Positions 47,441 to 56,656 of a stretch of 64,000 bases of DNA are shown here, piece after piece. The stretch covers positions 124,001 through 188,000 of the forward strand of contig CALSSE010000019.1 in the NCBI GenBank assembly GCA_943788935.1, read 5' to 3'. Position numbers and translations under genes: made by a program. The DNA is from an uncultured bacterium. GTDB taxonomy: Bacteria > Myxococcota_A > Bradymonadia > UBA7976 > VGTA01. Position 1 is the stretch's first letter, and each line of letters begins with the position of its first letter. The notes below the pieces were generated by a model that did no database searches, was not told where the DNA came from, and worked only from the letters and a program-made list of their open reading frames with translations.

Positions 47441-47893
47441 AGCCTCATGGATGACATACCAAAAACGCTGAAGTTAACCTCTGATGCGATTCAAGTAAGT
47501 CTACAAGAGTTGATAGAGATCGATGGAGGCCTTTACCCTGAGTTCGAAGATGTTTTATCTTCAGAGATCGCTGATCAACCTACTCTTGTGACTCAGAGAC
47601 GATCACCCTTCTCTGCAGATCAAATCCATGTTGAGGAAGAGCCAGTAGTTGATACTCAGCAGAGCGCTTCTCAAAGTTTAGATCATCATACTTTTCATCC
47701 CCACGCTTTTGAAGTTTTACATCAAGTGCCCAGGTTCGATGAGTTCAACACAGAGTCGACGAAGATTCCATCTGTGCGTAGTCAAAAAAAATCCCGAGAG
47801 GGTCGTAAAGAAGGTGATCACTGGCTTGTAATCAGCTTATTTATCTTTGGAATCGGTGTCGGTCTACTCGTTCGAGCTTTCAAGTTATTGTAA
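47372..47893 (+). CDS. C-terminal part of the kinase gene in the shifted frame
   Basis: This frame continues the DDSLLSx repeat encoded before the frameshift and then about 140 residues of acidic linker. It ends in a transmembrane helix (WLVISLFIFGIGVGLLVRAF) three residues from the end. It has no ribosome site of its own near 47372. It is therefore best read as the lost C-terminus of the kinase, which would be anchored to the membrane by its tail. Whether the break is real, programmed or a sequencing error cannot be told here. Confidence 0.75.
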   Translation: MSEDDSVLSEDDSLLSADDSLKSSLMDDIPKTLKLTSDAIQVSLQELIEIDGGLYPEFEDVLSSEIADQPTLVTQRRSPFSADQIHVEEEPVVDTQQSASQSLDHHTFHPHAFEVLHQVPRFDEFNTESTKIPSVRSQKKSREGRKEGDHWLVISLFIFGIGVGLLVRAFKLL

Positions 47894-48014
47894 AGTGACT
47901 TGTCTCTTGATGTGTGACTTGTCTTTTGATTGATTTGTCACTTGTTCCTTGATTTGTCACTTGATCTCTATGATGTGTGAGGTGTTCCTTAATTTGTGAG
48001 TTATCTTTAATTTT
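47894..48014. repeat. Degenerate 17-20 bp repeats, intergenic
   Basis: Words such as tgacttgtc, tgatttgtcacttg and gtgtgaggtg recur about six times between the kinase gene and the aldo/keto reductase gene. The units are imperfect and of unequal length. Confidence 0.6.
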
Positions 48015-48032
48015 ATGTCTTATGGAGTATTT

Positions 48033-48998
48033 ATGTCAGAGAGATCAACTTTAACCCCAACGAAGACTGAGCGATATATCGGACAACTACCGCTCGCAGT
48101 GGGTCCAATCGCCTATGGATTCTGGAGATTCAGTGGTTCAAGTATAGCGGTGGCTCGAAATAAAGTAGAGACTGCTCTGTCTTTAGGAATGAACCTCTTT
48201 GATCATGCAGATATCTATGGGGTTGATGGAGATGGCGCCTTTGGAGACGCTGAGGCTCTCTTTGGTGAGGTCCTCAAAGAGGCGCCTCAGATCAGAGATC
48301 AAGCGTTGATCGCTACTAAAGGAGGGATCGTCCTCGGTCGGCCTTATGATTCAAGTGAGGGGTACCTCATCGAGGCAGTGGAGCGCTCTCTACGGAGACT
48401 TAACATCGAGAGTATAGATCTTTATCAGATCCATCGACCTGATTTCTTAACCCATCCTGCCCAGCTCGCTGATACTCTAGAGGGCCTTAGAGCGTCTGGT
48501 AAAATCAAAGAGGTAGGCGTATCAAACTTCACTGTCGCTCAGACTAGAGCACTTCAGGCTCATCTCAGCTTTCCTCTCGTCACGAGTCAGCCTGAGTGGA
48601 GCTGTTGGTCACATCAGGCTTTAAGAGATGGTACTCTCGATTATTGTATGGAAGCAACGGTCACCCCATTAGGGTGGAGCCCTCTCGGTGGAGGCAAGCT
48701 CGCGGCTAGCGCTGAGCAGGTCTCTGCACTTCTCTCTGATGGTCAACTCAATGAGGATCAAGCGAGACGACTCTCCTCAACACTCGTCGTCTTAGATCGC
48801 ATCGCCCTTGAGCGAGAAGTGAGTCGCGCTGCGGTCGCTATCGCTTGGACTATGGCTCATCCCGCTGCGGTGATCCCCATCATCGGTACCCAAAACCTTG
48901 AGCGGATGGCAGATTGCGCTCAAGCGGCTGATGTGGTCTTTACTCGTGAAGAGTGGAATGAAGTCTTGATCGCTGCTCAAGGTTACCCTCTACCCTAG
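48033..48998 (+). CDS. Aldo/keto reductase (YdhF-like)
   Basis: The 321-residue cytoplasmic NADPH-dependent reductase starts at ATG 48033 with GGAG five bases upstream; an ATG at 48015 adds six residues with no site. The AKR barrel signatures are present: NLFDHADIYG with the catalytic Asp/Tyr, ATKGGI with Lys, SIDLYQIHRPD with His, VGVSNF, and VIPIIGTQNLERM for cofactor phosphate binding. Reduces aldehydes or ketones; natural substrate unknown. The next gene starts 5 bp after its stop. Confidence 0.92.
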   Translation: MSERSTLTPTKTERYIGQLPLAVGPIAYGFWRFSGSSIAVARNKVETALSLGMNLFDHADIYGVDGDGAFGDAEALFGEVLKEAPQIRDQALIATKGGIVLGRPYDSSEGYLIEAVERSLRRLNIESIDLYQIHRPDFLTHPAQLADTLEGLRASGKIKEVGVSNFTVAQTRALQAHLSFPLVTSQPEWSCWSHQALRDGTLDYCMEATVTPLGWSPLGGGKLAASAEQVSALLSDGQLNEDQARRLSSTLVVLDRIALEREVSRAAVAIAWTMAHPAAVIPIIGTQNLERMADCAQAADVVFTREEWNEVLIAAQGYPLP

Positions 48999-49003
48999 TA
49001 GGT

Positions 49004-50170
49004 ATGATTATGCTTTATTTTACTCTTCGCCGAGATCAGAGACGAATGATTAACCTCAGTGGTAAACATCGTTCTCTACTTCAAGTTAAGTTTTGGTTCG
49101 CGGACCTCATCGCTTTACTTCTCAGGCCTTTCTCTGCGCTGATGACCCTCTCTGCGCTGATGACCCTCTCTGCGCTGATGACCCTCTCTTTAGCTCAAAC
49201 ATCAGCCCCTGCCTATGCTGCTCCTAATGATCTTTTTGGTATCACCCCTCTCGATGACGAGAGTTTCGCTGAGAGCTTTACCTTAGTTGCTCGTTTGAGT
49301 GATGATGGCTACCTCTTGGTGCAAGCGATGGTGATGAATGGTGGGTTTGGAGACGAGAAGCCCGCTTGTCGAATCCTTCATGTTCCTTCGAAGACAAAGG
49401 GGGTGAACGAGGTTGATCGCGATGGAGATTGGGGGTTCTCTAAAGCGAGTGGAACGTTGACCGTGGGGAGCTGTACCCTGAGAGAGACCGCCCGAGGAGC
49501 GTATTGGAAAGCGCGAACTGACACTCTCAGCGTAGAGCTGTCTCTCAACGGCTCGAAGGGGCCACGCTCAATCTCATCGATGAACGCTTCATTTGATGAT
49601 AAACGATTTTTCAATAATGAGCTGATTATCCCTTGGGCAAAGGTCACAGGTCAATTAAAGACTCAAGCAGGGCATCAAGAGATTCGAGGTTATGGAACAG
49701 TTAATCATACTCGTTCTACTGCCCTCCCTCCTCAAGTCGCTCACCGCTGGTTAAAAGTATATGCCTTCCCGATGAAAGTGAATCAAGGGCGCGAGGCTAC
49801 AGCACAGGAGGGTTTATTGGTGGAGATGAGACAGACCAATGACACCCCTTCTCGCTCGATTGGGTGGGTATGGTCAAAGTCTCAAAAGCAACCTCGTCCT
49901 GTGAGTCCCAAGCAATTATCTCTCTCTTCTCGGTGGGCAAAGACAGCGCTAAAAGTGGGTGATACTCTCAAGAGCTCTGATGGCGGGTCAGTGTATACAG
50001 TAAGCGCGTTGAGAAGCGTATATACATACGAGCCTATTAAAGCCTATGGCCTCTTGGGGAGAGTCCTCAAACGTTGGATCGGTGACCCTATCAACGTGAC
50101 TTCACTCGTCGAACTCAGTGGACCACGGGGGAAGCTGCGGGGTCTAGTAGAGCAGATCACGTTTAGATGA
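49004..50170 (+). CDS. Exported protein, possibly lipocalin-like (AttH/CrtC-Svf1 type)
   Basis: The 388-residue protein has a long N-terminal region with a hydrophobic signal containing three identical six-residue units (ALMTLS), ending near AYAAPND (about 73). The mature part is beta-rich. Segments such as LVARLSDDGYLLVQAMVMN, IRGYGTVNHTRSTALPP and WLKVYAFPM recall two-domain lipocalin-like proteins of the AttH / CrtC / Svf1 group, where a GYG-DH motif is conserved. This is a tentative fold-level call; no enzyme activity is assigned. The gene is closely packed between the reductase and an outer-membrane protein gene. Confidence 0.6.
   Translation: MIMLYFTLRRDQRRMINLSGKHRSLLQVKFWFADLIALLLRPFSALMTLSALMTLSALMTLSLAQTSAPAYAAPNDLFGITPLDDESFAESFTLVARLSDDGYLLVQAMVMNGGFGDEKPACRILHVPSKTKGVNEVDRDGDWGFSKASGTLTVGSCTLRETARGAYWKARTDTLSVELSLNGSKGPRSISSMNASFDDKRFFNNELIIPWAKVTGQLKTQAGHQEIRGYGTVNHTRSTALPPQVAHRWLKVYAFPMKVNQGREATAQEGLLVEMRQTNDTPSRSIGWVWSKSQKQPRPVSPKQLSLSSRWAKTALKVGDTLKSSDGGSVYTVSALRSVYTYEPIKAYGLLGRVLKRWIGDPINVTSLVELSGPRGKLRGLVEQITFR
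49131..49184. repeat. Three perfect 18-bp repeats inside a signal peptide
   Basis: The unit tctctgcgctgatgaccc is repeated three times and codes ALMTLS in the hydrophobic core of the signal sequence. Copy number would change signal-peptide length directly. Confidence 0.93.
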
Positions 50171-50188
50171 AGAGGCCGTATACCGCCT

Positions 50189-51544
50189 ATGATGACGACT
50201 TTAATGACGCCTGAGACGTCTTCACTGATGCTCTCTACTTTGTTCAGTCGAGGGGTGATGATTTCATTCCTATTATCGATAGGGATGAGGTGTGAGTCCC
50301 TCTGGGCAGAGATGATCCCTACAGCCGATCAGGCGGGGAGGGCAGAAACCAATGAGAGCCCTACTCATTCCACTACACCGGTCTCTAAAGAGTCATTATG
50401 GCGCTTCGCTCCTCTGCCGAGCATCGCTTACAATATTGAGAGAGGTGTAGGCTATGGTGCCTACCTTACAGCTTTCAAAAAGAAGACGCTACCCGAGGGA
50501 GTACGCGGGGTACGCTACGAATACTCGCTCAGCGCCTCTTTGTTTCAAACCACAGGCGGATATAAATATCATAAACTCTTATTTGACGCTCCCTATCTGA
50601 GCGCGGAGCGTTTAAGATTCCAAGGGATATTGGGCTATGAGTCTCAAGATACGAGTTGGTACTCTGGCGTGGGTGACATCTCCACTCTGATCTCTCCACT
50701 GGTTGAGGAGGGTCATTATCTTCATCCCTTACGTAGCGTGTGGTTTATGCCTAGCCTCACTCAGCCTCTCCCCTCTGTTTCCCCTGCGCTCAATATCTCT
50801 CTTGGTTGGATAGGGCGCTATGCCATGGTGGAGATGCCTGCACAAGCGGTGATCACTCAAGAGAATCCACGAGGGTCAGAAGGAGGCTTCTTATCTTCTT
50901 TACAAGGGAGTGTATCCTGGGATAACCGAGATCGAGAACCTGATACTCAGCGAGGAGTATGGACTGAACTCTCGATTCGAGGAGCTCACGGGGTTATTGG
51001 TTCAGATTGGTCATATTGGGCGATTAATGTTACTCATCGTCACTACCTCAAGCTATCTCAAGCGCCTTGGTTGGTGTTTGCCTATCGTCTTGGGCTCGAT
51101 TGGCAGCTTGGGGAGCCCCCCTTTTTCCAAAGAGGAGTAATGGGCGGGGTGCAGTGGACAGAATTAGGAGGTAACTCAGCGCTACGAGGCTATAAGTTCG
51201 GACGCTTTAGAGGTGACCGATCACTGTACTTTGGCCAAGAGCTTAGGTATCGCTACTGGCGATTTTATTTTAAACAGCGCCCTATAGACCTATTGGTAAC
51301 TCCAATCATTGATCTCGGTATCATTCAGGGGCGAGATGAGTCAAGGAGCCCTCAAGCAGCGATGAGTAGAGATCATTGGCTATGGGGGAGCGTTGGGATG
51401 GGAGGCAGGGCTGTCTATGATCAAGGATTCGTAGTGAGAGTTGACGTAATGTGGGCTCTTGAGAGAGTTCAAGACACACCTGTTTCGCCTGTGAAGAGAC
51501 GTGCTCAGCTAGGGGTTTTCGCCATGACCGGACATTCATTTTGA
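50189..51544 (+). CDS. Omp85-family (BamA/TamA-like) outer-membrane barrel protein
   Basis: The 451-residue protein has an N-terminal export signal (about 1-45) and a long series of amphipathic beta strands typical of the surface-antigen/Omp85 barrel (SIAYNIERGVGYGAYLTAF, GSVSWDNRDREPDTQRGVW, SALRGYKFGRFRGDRSL). The LRGY-GRFRGD motif is the conserved barrel loop. No POTRA domains precede the barrel, so it is a short, barrel-only relative. A role in export or insertion of outer-membrane components is inferred from the family. It lies 18 bp after the preceding exported-protein gene. Confidence 0.82.
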   Translation: MMTTLMTPETSSLMLSTLFSRGVMISFLLSIGMRCESLWAEMIPTADQAGRAETNESPTHSTTPVSKESLWRFAPLPSIAYNIERGVGYGAYLTAFKKKTLPEGVRGVRYEYSLSASLFQTTGGYKYHKLLFDAPYLSAERLRFQGILGYESQDTSWYSGVGDISTLISPLVEEGHYLHPLRSVWFMPSLTQPLPSVSPALNISLGWIGRYAMVEMPAQAVITQENPRGSEGGFLSSLQGSVSWDNRDREPDTQRGVWTELSIRGAHGVIGSDWSYWAINVTHRHYLKLSQAPWLVFAYRLGLDWQLGEPPFFQRGVMGGVQWTELGGNSALRGYKFGRFRGDRSLYFGQELRYRYWRFYFKQRPIDLLVTPIIDLGIIQGRDESRSPQAAMSRDHWLWGSVGMGGRAVYDQGFVVRVDVMWALERVQDTPVSPVKRRAQLGVFAMTGHSF

Positions 51545-51630
51545 TAAAACTTCGCAACTCAGTAGACTGCTACACACATCTATAGGAAGTGAGTTTTCAC
51601 AACGTATACTTCGGGTTGAAAGGTAGATCG

Positions 51631-54483
51631 ATGAGCAATGAGGACGAGGTCACAAGACAGTGGCCAACGATAGATAAGCGAATGCATCGATTGAACACAT
51701 ACGCAATGACCCTATCTCTGAGCGTTTTTTTGTTCTCCTGCCATGAGCCAAGTCAGAGCCATCCTGACACATCTCAACAAGCCAAGGTGAACGCTGAAGT
51801 CCATCTAGAGACATCAGAGAAGAGCGTCATCTATGGTGAAGATACTCGTCAAGATTTCTATGAAGTTCAGAACCCCTCCCTCGTCCAAAAGGCGCAGCAG
51901 TCTATTATGGCGATGTTTGATCGTCAGAGTCTGAACACCTCAGGATCGGGTGAAGTCACCGTCTTAGGAGGGACCCTCAGTCAACGCTATGGTTTGTGCC
52001 AAGACCAACGGTATCGGTCTCAGCCAGCTGCTTCTAGTTGCTCGGCGACTTTGATTGATGAAGATATCATTGTGACCGCCGGTCACTGCGTAGAGACCCA
52101 GAATGAGTGTGAAACTAAGCGTTTTGTTCTTGGGTACCATATGGAGGGCCCTAACAGTCTCGCTACCATTAGTAGCGATCAAGTATTCTCCTGCCAAGAG
52201 CTTATACTCTCTGTCAACACACTCGCGCTTGATTATGCTTTTATCAAACTTGACCGAGCTGTAGATCCTTCAATCGGTGAACCCTCAGCAGTGATGCTGT
52301 CAAGTGAGCCGCTCTCTGTGAATGACCCGCTCGTAATGATTGGTTTTCCGAGTGGTTTACCCCTCAAAGTAGACGCAGGCGGTTTTGTCAGTGATCCCCG
52401 AGCGAGCAGTCCGCCGTTGAATTACTTTCGCGCCACAGTAGACGCCTTTGGAGGTAACTCAGGTTCGGGTGTGTTTAATCAACAAGGCGAGCAAGTGGGG
52501 ATCTTAGTTCGAGGAGAGACAGATTATGTCCAGCGCGGCGGCTGCACAGTGGTAAACGAGTTAAGTCTCGACCGTGGCCCAGGAGAAGAAGCTGAAGAGA
52601 TCACCTATTTATCACGTGCGTTGAGCGCTCTCTGTGACAGCGGATATCCTAGTGAGAGGCTCTGTGGACAAACTTTACGAGGTCTCTGCTTCGACTGTCA
52701 GCAAGACAGCGATTGTCTAGAGGGCTATCGTTGCGGTCGTTTCACTCAATACCCAGAGGCACCGACTTTTTGCGCGCCTAGCTGTAGCGATGCCGAGGGC
52801 TGTCCTGATGGACATCAATGTATTCAAGGTCAGTGTACGCCGGCCGAAACTAGAGATTGTGAGGGTAACACGGTAATCGCTGTCGACAGCTGTGGACGAA
52901 CGCTCGGAGAAGTTGAGCAATGCTCTGATGCATTCTATTGTCGTCGAGGAGCCTGTCTGCTCGCGTCTGCGGGCGACAGTTGCGACAACGCGACCCCGCT
53001 AGAGATCATGAGTCAAGAGCAGAGAGGTTCATTGCAAGAAGGGTATACGAACACTAGTGAAGGCTCATGTGGTGGAGGTGGACCGGAGGTGTTCTATCGG
53101 CTCGACTTGGATCAGCCGAATCGACTGATCGCCACCGCGAGAGGATTTGATACGGTCCTCTATTTGAGATCAGCCTGTGATCAGAATAGTGAGTTAGCTT
53201 GTGTAGATGACTCGAGACCTCCCGGTCGATATGGCTCTCAAATCGATACTCGGCTTGACCCCGGTACATACTATCTCGCATTAGACAGTTACAATCCTCA
53301 AGAGACGGGTGATTTTAGTCTTGGGCTTGAGCTTTGTCCAAGAGTCTGTGAACAAGGAGAGACGAGATGTGCCGGGGCGTCAGGGATAGAGCGATGTGAA
53401 ATGAATAGAGAGGGATGTATCGCTTGGGGAGAGGCCGAGTCATGTTCAGGAGAAGCGGCCTGTCAAGAGGGGGTCTGTGTCGCTGCCGCAGAGGGTGATA
53501 GTTGCGAGACAGCAGAGTCGCTTGATGTGAGCGAAAACACCTCTGTAAATATTACAGGGGTCATCGATCAATCCTACACTTTAAGAGTAGGGAGTCGCTG
53601 CTCAACCGAAGAGACTCGTGATCGGTTCTACACCTTCGATGTCGATCAAGAATCTCGCTTGGAGTTGATCTCTATCGGTGAAGGGGTCTCTGCCTTGTCT
53701 CTCTATCAAGACTGTCCTAGCGGGCCTAATTCAGGTCTTGAACTCTCTTGTGTACCGGGAGTTGACAACGAGCTTCGTCTCGATAGCGTACTCGCTTCTG
53801 GACGCTACACCGTCGTAGTGAGTAGTGATGATATCGCTGACTATGAACTCTCTCTATCGCTCAGCGCAAATTGTATTGATGAGTGTGACATGAGCCTACC
53901 ACCCTATTGCGACGAGCGGGAAGGGGTCAGTGGAGATCCTGAGGAATTTGTAGTCGCTTGTCTTGTAGGAATGAGCGGATGTTCTGAGCTCACAGTCGCT
54001 GATGAATGTAGTGGGAGGGTATGTGCCGGCGGTGCTTGTCAGGAAGAGTGCTTTGACTCCTGTGAACTAGGAGAGCGTGAATGTGTCGATCGCGACACAG
54101 TGATCGCTTGCGTCGCAGATGAACGTGGCTGTTTATTTTGGGAGCCAATAGAGAGCTGTGGAGACGATGAAGTTTGCGTAGGTCAGGGCCAATGTGAAGA
54201 GGTTGATAGTGATTGGGGGATGGGGGTTGGTGGCATAGAGGCTGGCGACATGGAGGCCATAGATGAGGGGGGACTTGAGGCTGGAGACGGAGGGGATAGT
54301 CCTTCTATCAGAGAGGGCTGGGAGGGGTATCCCGGACCTAAGGAGGTCTTCCTCCCCAAGCGCACTCGTGGAGGGTGTCAACAAGGGCCCGGAGAGTCTC
54401 CATTTTCTACTCTTTTAATACTCTTCGCGATGTCTTTCATCACGGTGTCCAACTCTAAGAGAAATCAACGAAGAGAGAGTTAA
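51631..54483 (+). CDS. Secreted trypsin-like serine protease with two PPC-type domains and sorting tail
   Basis: The protein has about 950 residues from ATG 51631. A lipoprotein-like signal lies near 25-45 (LSVFLFSC). The S1 domain (about 100-330) has His152 (VTAGHC), Asp201 (LDYAFIKL) and Ser277 (GGNSGSG), a complete triad. Cys-rich modules follow (CQQDSDCLEGYRCG, CPDGHQC), then two beta domains of the pre-peptidase C-terminal type (VFYRLDLDQPN..., FYTFDVDQES...). A final GGC motif, hydrophobic helix and basic end (KRNQRRES) match the layout of MYXO-CTERM tails. It probably acts at the cell surface. Confidence 0.88.
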   Translation: MSNEDEVTRQWPTIDKRMHRLNTYAMTLSLSVFLFSCHEPSQSHPDTSQQAKVNAEVHLETSEKSVIYGEDTRQDFYEVQNPSLVQKAQQSIMAMFDRQSLNTSGSGEVTVLGGTLSQRYGLCQDQRYRSQPAASSCSATLIDEDIIVTAGHCVETQNECETKRFVLGYHMEGPNSLATISSDQVFSCQELILSVNTLALDYAFIKLDRAVDPSIGEPSAVMLSSEPLSVNDPLVMIGFPSGLPLKVDAGGFVSDPRASSPPLNYFRATVDAFGGNSGSGVFNQQGEQVGILVRGETDYVQRGGCTVVNELSLDRGPGEEAEEITYLSRALSALCDSGYPSERLCGQTLRGLCFDCQQDSDCLEGYRCGRFTQYPEAPTFCAPSCSDAEGCPDGHQCIQGQCTPAETRDCEGNTVIAVDSCGRTLGEVEQCSDAFYCRRGACLLASAGDSCDNATPLEIMSQEQRGSLQEGYTNTSEGSCGGGGPEVFYRLDLDQPNRLIATARGFDTVLYLRSACDQNSELACVDDSRPPGRYGSQIDTRLDPGTYYLALDSYNPQETGDFSLGLELCPRVCEQGETRCAGASGIERCEMNREGCIAWGEAESCSGEAACQEGVCVAAAEGDSCETAESLDVSENTSVNITGVIDQSYTLRVGSRCSTEETRDRFYTFDVDQESRLELISIGEGVSALSLYQDCPSGPNSGLELSCVPGVDNELRLDSVLASGRYTVVVSSDDIADYELSLSLSANCIDECDMSLPPYCDEREGVSGDPEEFVVACLVGMSGCSELTVADECSGRVCAGGACQEECFDSCELGERECVDRDTVIACVADERGCLFWEPIESCGDDEVCVGQGQCEEVDSDWGMGVGGIEAGDMEAIDEGGLEAGDGGDSPSIREGWEGYPGPKEVFLPKRTRGGCQQGPGESPFSTLLILFAMSFITVSNSKRNQRRES

Positions 54484-54510
54484 GCACGTCTGTCTCTTCT
54501 TGAATGTTCT

Positions 54511-54574
54511 CACTGCATAAGCCTCACTGCATAAGCCTCACTGCATAAGCCTCACTGCATAAGCCTCACTGCAT
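54511..54574. repeat. Four and a half 14-bp tandem repeats, intergenic
   Basis: The unit cactgcataagcct is perfect in four copies plus 8 bp, between the protease gene and aspS. The unit length is not a multiple of three. The remaining 160 bp up to aspS should hold its promoter; I see no confident match. Confidence 0.95.
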
Positions 54575-54734
54575 AGAGTTTAATGAACGCTGTTATCTCA
54601 CTTATCTCGATCAAGCCTAGACCATCTTGAGAGAGTTTGATATATCGCTGATCATTATCACATTTCTCAACTCATCATGGTGATGAAGCACGCGCTTACA
54701 TACGATTGATTAGGTCCATAGAAGAGGAGTCGTC

Positions 54735-56561
54735 ATGGAGTTCCTGACAGAGCTTAAGAGAACACATCACAACGGCGCGTTACGCGGCAGCGACGAGGGG
54801 GCAGAGGTCGTCTTAATGGGATGGGTACAGGCCCGCCGTGACCATGGCGGATGCACTTTCATCGATCTTCGAGATCGCGATGGGATCACCCAGCTTCGGT
54901 TTGACCCCACAATCAATGAAGCGGCCTATGAGATCTCTACACAATCTCGCCCCGAATATGTAATCGGAATTCGGGGTACAGTAGAGAGTCGTGGGTCGAA
55001 TATTAATGATAAAATCCCCACTGGTGAGATCGAGATCGCTGTACATCAGGCGACGATCTTTAATGCTGCCGAGACGCCTCCATTTCCTATCCGAGATGAA
55101 GTAGACTGCGGTGAGCTGCTGAGGCTCAAATATCGCTTTCTCGACTTAAGACGAGCTCCTCTGCAAGAGGCGATGAAGGTACGCTCCAATACTAATATGG
55201 CAGTGCGTAACTACCTAGTAGATAACGGATTCTATGAGTTCGAGACCCCGATTCTCACTAAGGCGACTCCTGAAGGAGCCCGAGACTACTTGGTCCCTAG
55301 TCGTGTGCACCCCGGCTCATATTATGCGCTCCCTCAGAGTCCGCAGATCTTCAAGCAGCTATTTATGGTGTCAGGCTATGACAAATACTTTCAGATCTGC
55401 CGTTGCTTCCGTGATGAGGACTTAAGAGCAGACCGTCAGCCTGAATTCACCCAAATCGACATCGAGATGTCCTTCGTGACCCCCGAGGAGGTGTTCTCCG
55501 TAGTCGAGGGGATGCTGAGTTCGATTTTCAAGAAGGTCAAAGGGATTGATATCCCTATTCCTTTCCCTCGAATGGCTTATCAAGAGGCTATGGATCGCTT
55601 CGGCTCAGATAAGCCGGATACTCGCTTTGGACTTGAGCTGTGTGACGTCTCTGAACTCGTCGCAGACTGCGGCTTTGGTGTGTTTAGTGGGGCTGTCTCT
55701 AACGGAGGGTCAGTGCGAGGGATCAGACTCCCTCAGTCATCACTCACTCGTAAGCAGATCGATAGCTTTGCTAAGGTTGTCGCTGAATATGGTGCTAAGG
55801 GTCTAGCGTGGTGTAAGATCAAAGAGGATGGCTCTTGGCAATCTACCTTTGGTAAGTTCCTTGATGAGGAGACGAGAGCACAGATGACAGCTAAACTCGG
55901 CCTTGAGGTTGGCGATATCGCCTTTTTCGTTGCCGATAAGAACAAAGTTGTTTACGCCGCTCTTGGGGCCTTACGTCAGCACATAGCCAATCTCCTTGGG
56001 ATGATCTCTGCGGATGATTATAACTTCCTATGGGTCGTTGATTTCCCCTCTTTTGAATATGATGATGAAGAGGGTCGGTACTATGCGATGCATCACCCCT
56101 TCACCTCTCCAATGGACGCGGATATCCCTCTCATGGAGAGCGACCCCAATTCGGTGAGAGCGAAAGCTTATGATGTCGTGCTCAACGGCTATGAGTTGGG
56201 TGGAGGGAGCATCCGTATTCACCAACAAGATGTTCAAGAGCAGATGTTCAAAACCCTCGGCCTATCTGAGCAAGAGTCGCGCTCTAAGTTCGGATTTCTC
56301 CTCGATGCGCTCTCTTACGGGACTCCACCCCACGGAGGGATCGCTTTAGGGATGGACCGCTTGGTTATGCTCCTTCTCGGCACTCAAAATATTCGTGACG
56401 TTATCGCTTTCCCTAAGACGATGAAGGCAAGCTGTACCATGACTGGCGCCCCTTCATTGGTGCCGATGGATCAACTCGACGAAGTTCACATCACCGCTGT
56501 GAGAAAGAAGAAGCAAGAGACAGAAGAGGCCGCTGCTACCGATGATGAAGGAGAGCTCTAA
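54735..56561 (+). CDS. aspS: Aspartyl-tRNA synthetase
   Basis: The 608-residue class II synthetase attaches aspartate to tRNA-Asp. The N-terminal anticodon-binding OB fold includes [22 protein letters not shown] in outline. The class II core has [28 protein letters not shown] in outline, [18 protein letters not shown], the bacterial GAD insertion and motif 3 [15 protein letters not shown]. The C-terminus carries a short acidic extension ([12 protein letters not shown]). GAGGAG precedes ATG 54735. Whether it is discriminating or also charges tRNA-Asn cannot be settled here. Confidence 0.96.
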   Translation: MEFLTELKRTHHNGALRGSDEGAEVVLMGWVQARRDHGGCTFIDLRDRDGITQLRFDPTINEAAYEISTQSRPEYVIGIRGTVESRGSNINDKIPTGEIEIAVHQATIFNAAETPPFPIRDEVDCGELLRLKYRFLDLRRAPLQEAMKVRSNTNMAVRNYLVDNGFYEFETPILTKATPEGARDYLVPSRVHPGSYYALPQSPQIFKQLFMVSGYDKYFQICRCFRDEDLRADRQPEFTQIDIEMSFVTPEEVFSVVEGMLSSIFKKVKGIDIPIPFPRMAYQEAMDRFGSDKPDTRFGLELCDVSELVADCGFGVFSGAVSNGGSVRGIRLPQSSLTRKQIDSFAKVVAEYGAKGLAWCKIKEDGSWQSTFGKFLDEETRAQMTAKLGLEVGDIAFFVADKNKVVYAALGALRQHIANLLGMISADDYNFLWVVDFPSFEYDDEEGRYYAMHHPFTSPMDADIPLMESDPNSVRAKAYDVVLNGYELGGGSIRIHQQDVQEQMFKTLGLSEQESRSKFGFLLDALSYGTPPHGGIALGMDRLVMLLLGTQNIRDVIAFPKTMKASCTMTGAPSLVPMDQLDEVHITAVRKKKQETEEAAATDDEGEL

Positions 56562-56569
56562 ATCACTCG

Positions 56570-56649
56570 AATCCCCAGAGGGTCTCATGCTACGATAAAT
56601 TCGCAAGTTTTGGAGCGATGTTGTTACTATGAGACACCTCGAGGGGATT
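56570..56649. promoter_or_regulatory. Long imperfect inverted repeat overlapping the ribosome site of the next gene
   Basis: The left arm at 56570-56588 (AATCCCC, AGAGG, GTCTCAT) is nearly the reverse complement of the right arm at 56629-56649 (ATGAGAC, ACCTCGA, GGGGATT), around a 40-nt spacer. The right arm contains GAGGGG, ten bases before ATG 56657. In RNA the hairpin could end aspS transcripts or mask the start of the phospholipase-like gene. Confidence 0.65.
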
Positions 56650-56656
56650 GTGAGCT

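Noticed and set aside
54511-54574. 14-bp repeats considered as iterons of a replication origin
   Set aside because: No rep or dnaA gene and no DnaA-box pattern nearby; similar arrays of unrelated sequence occur elsewhere in the window.
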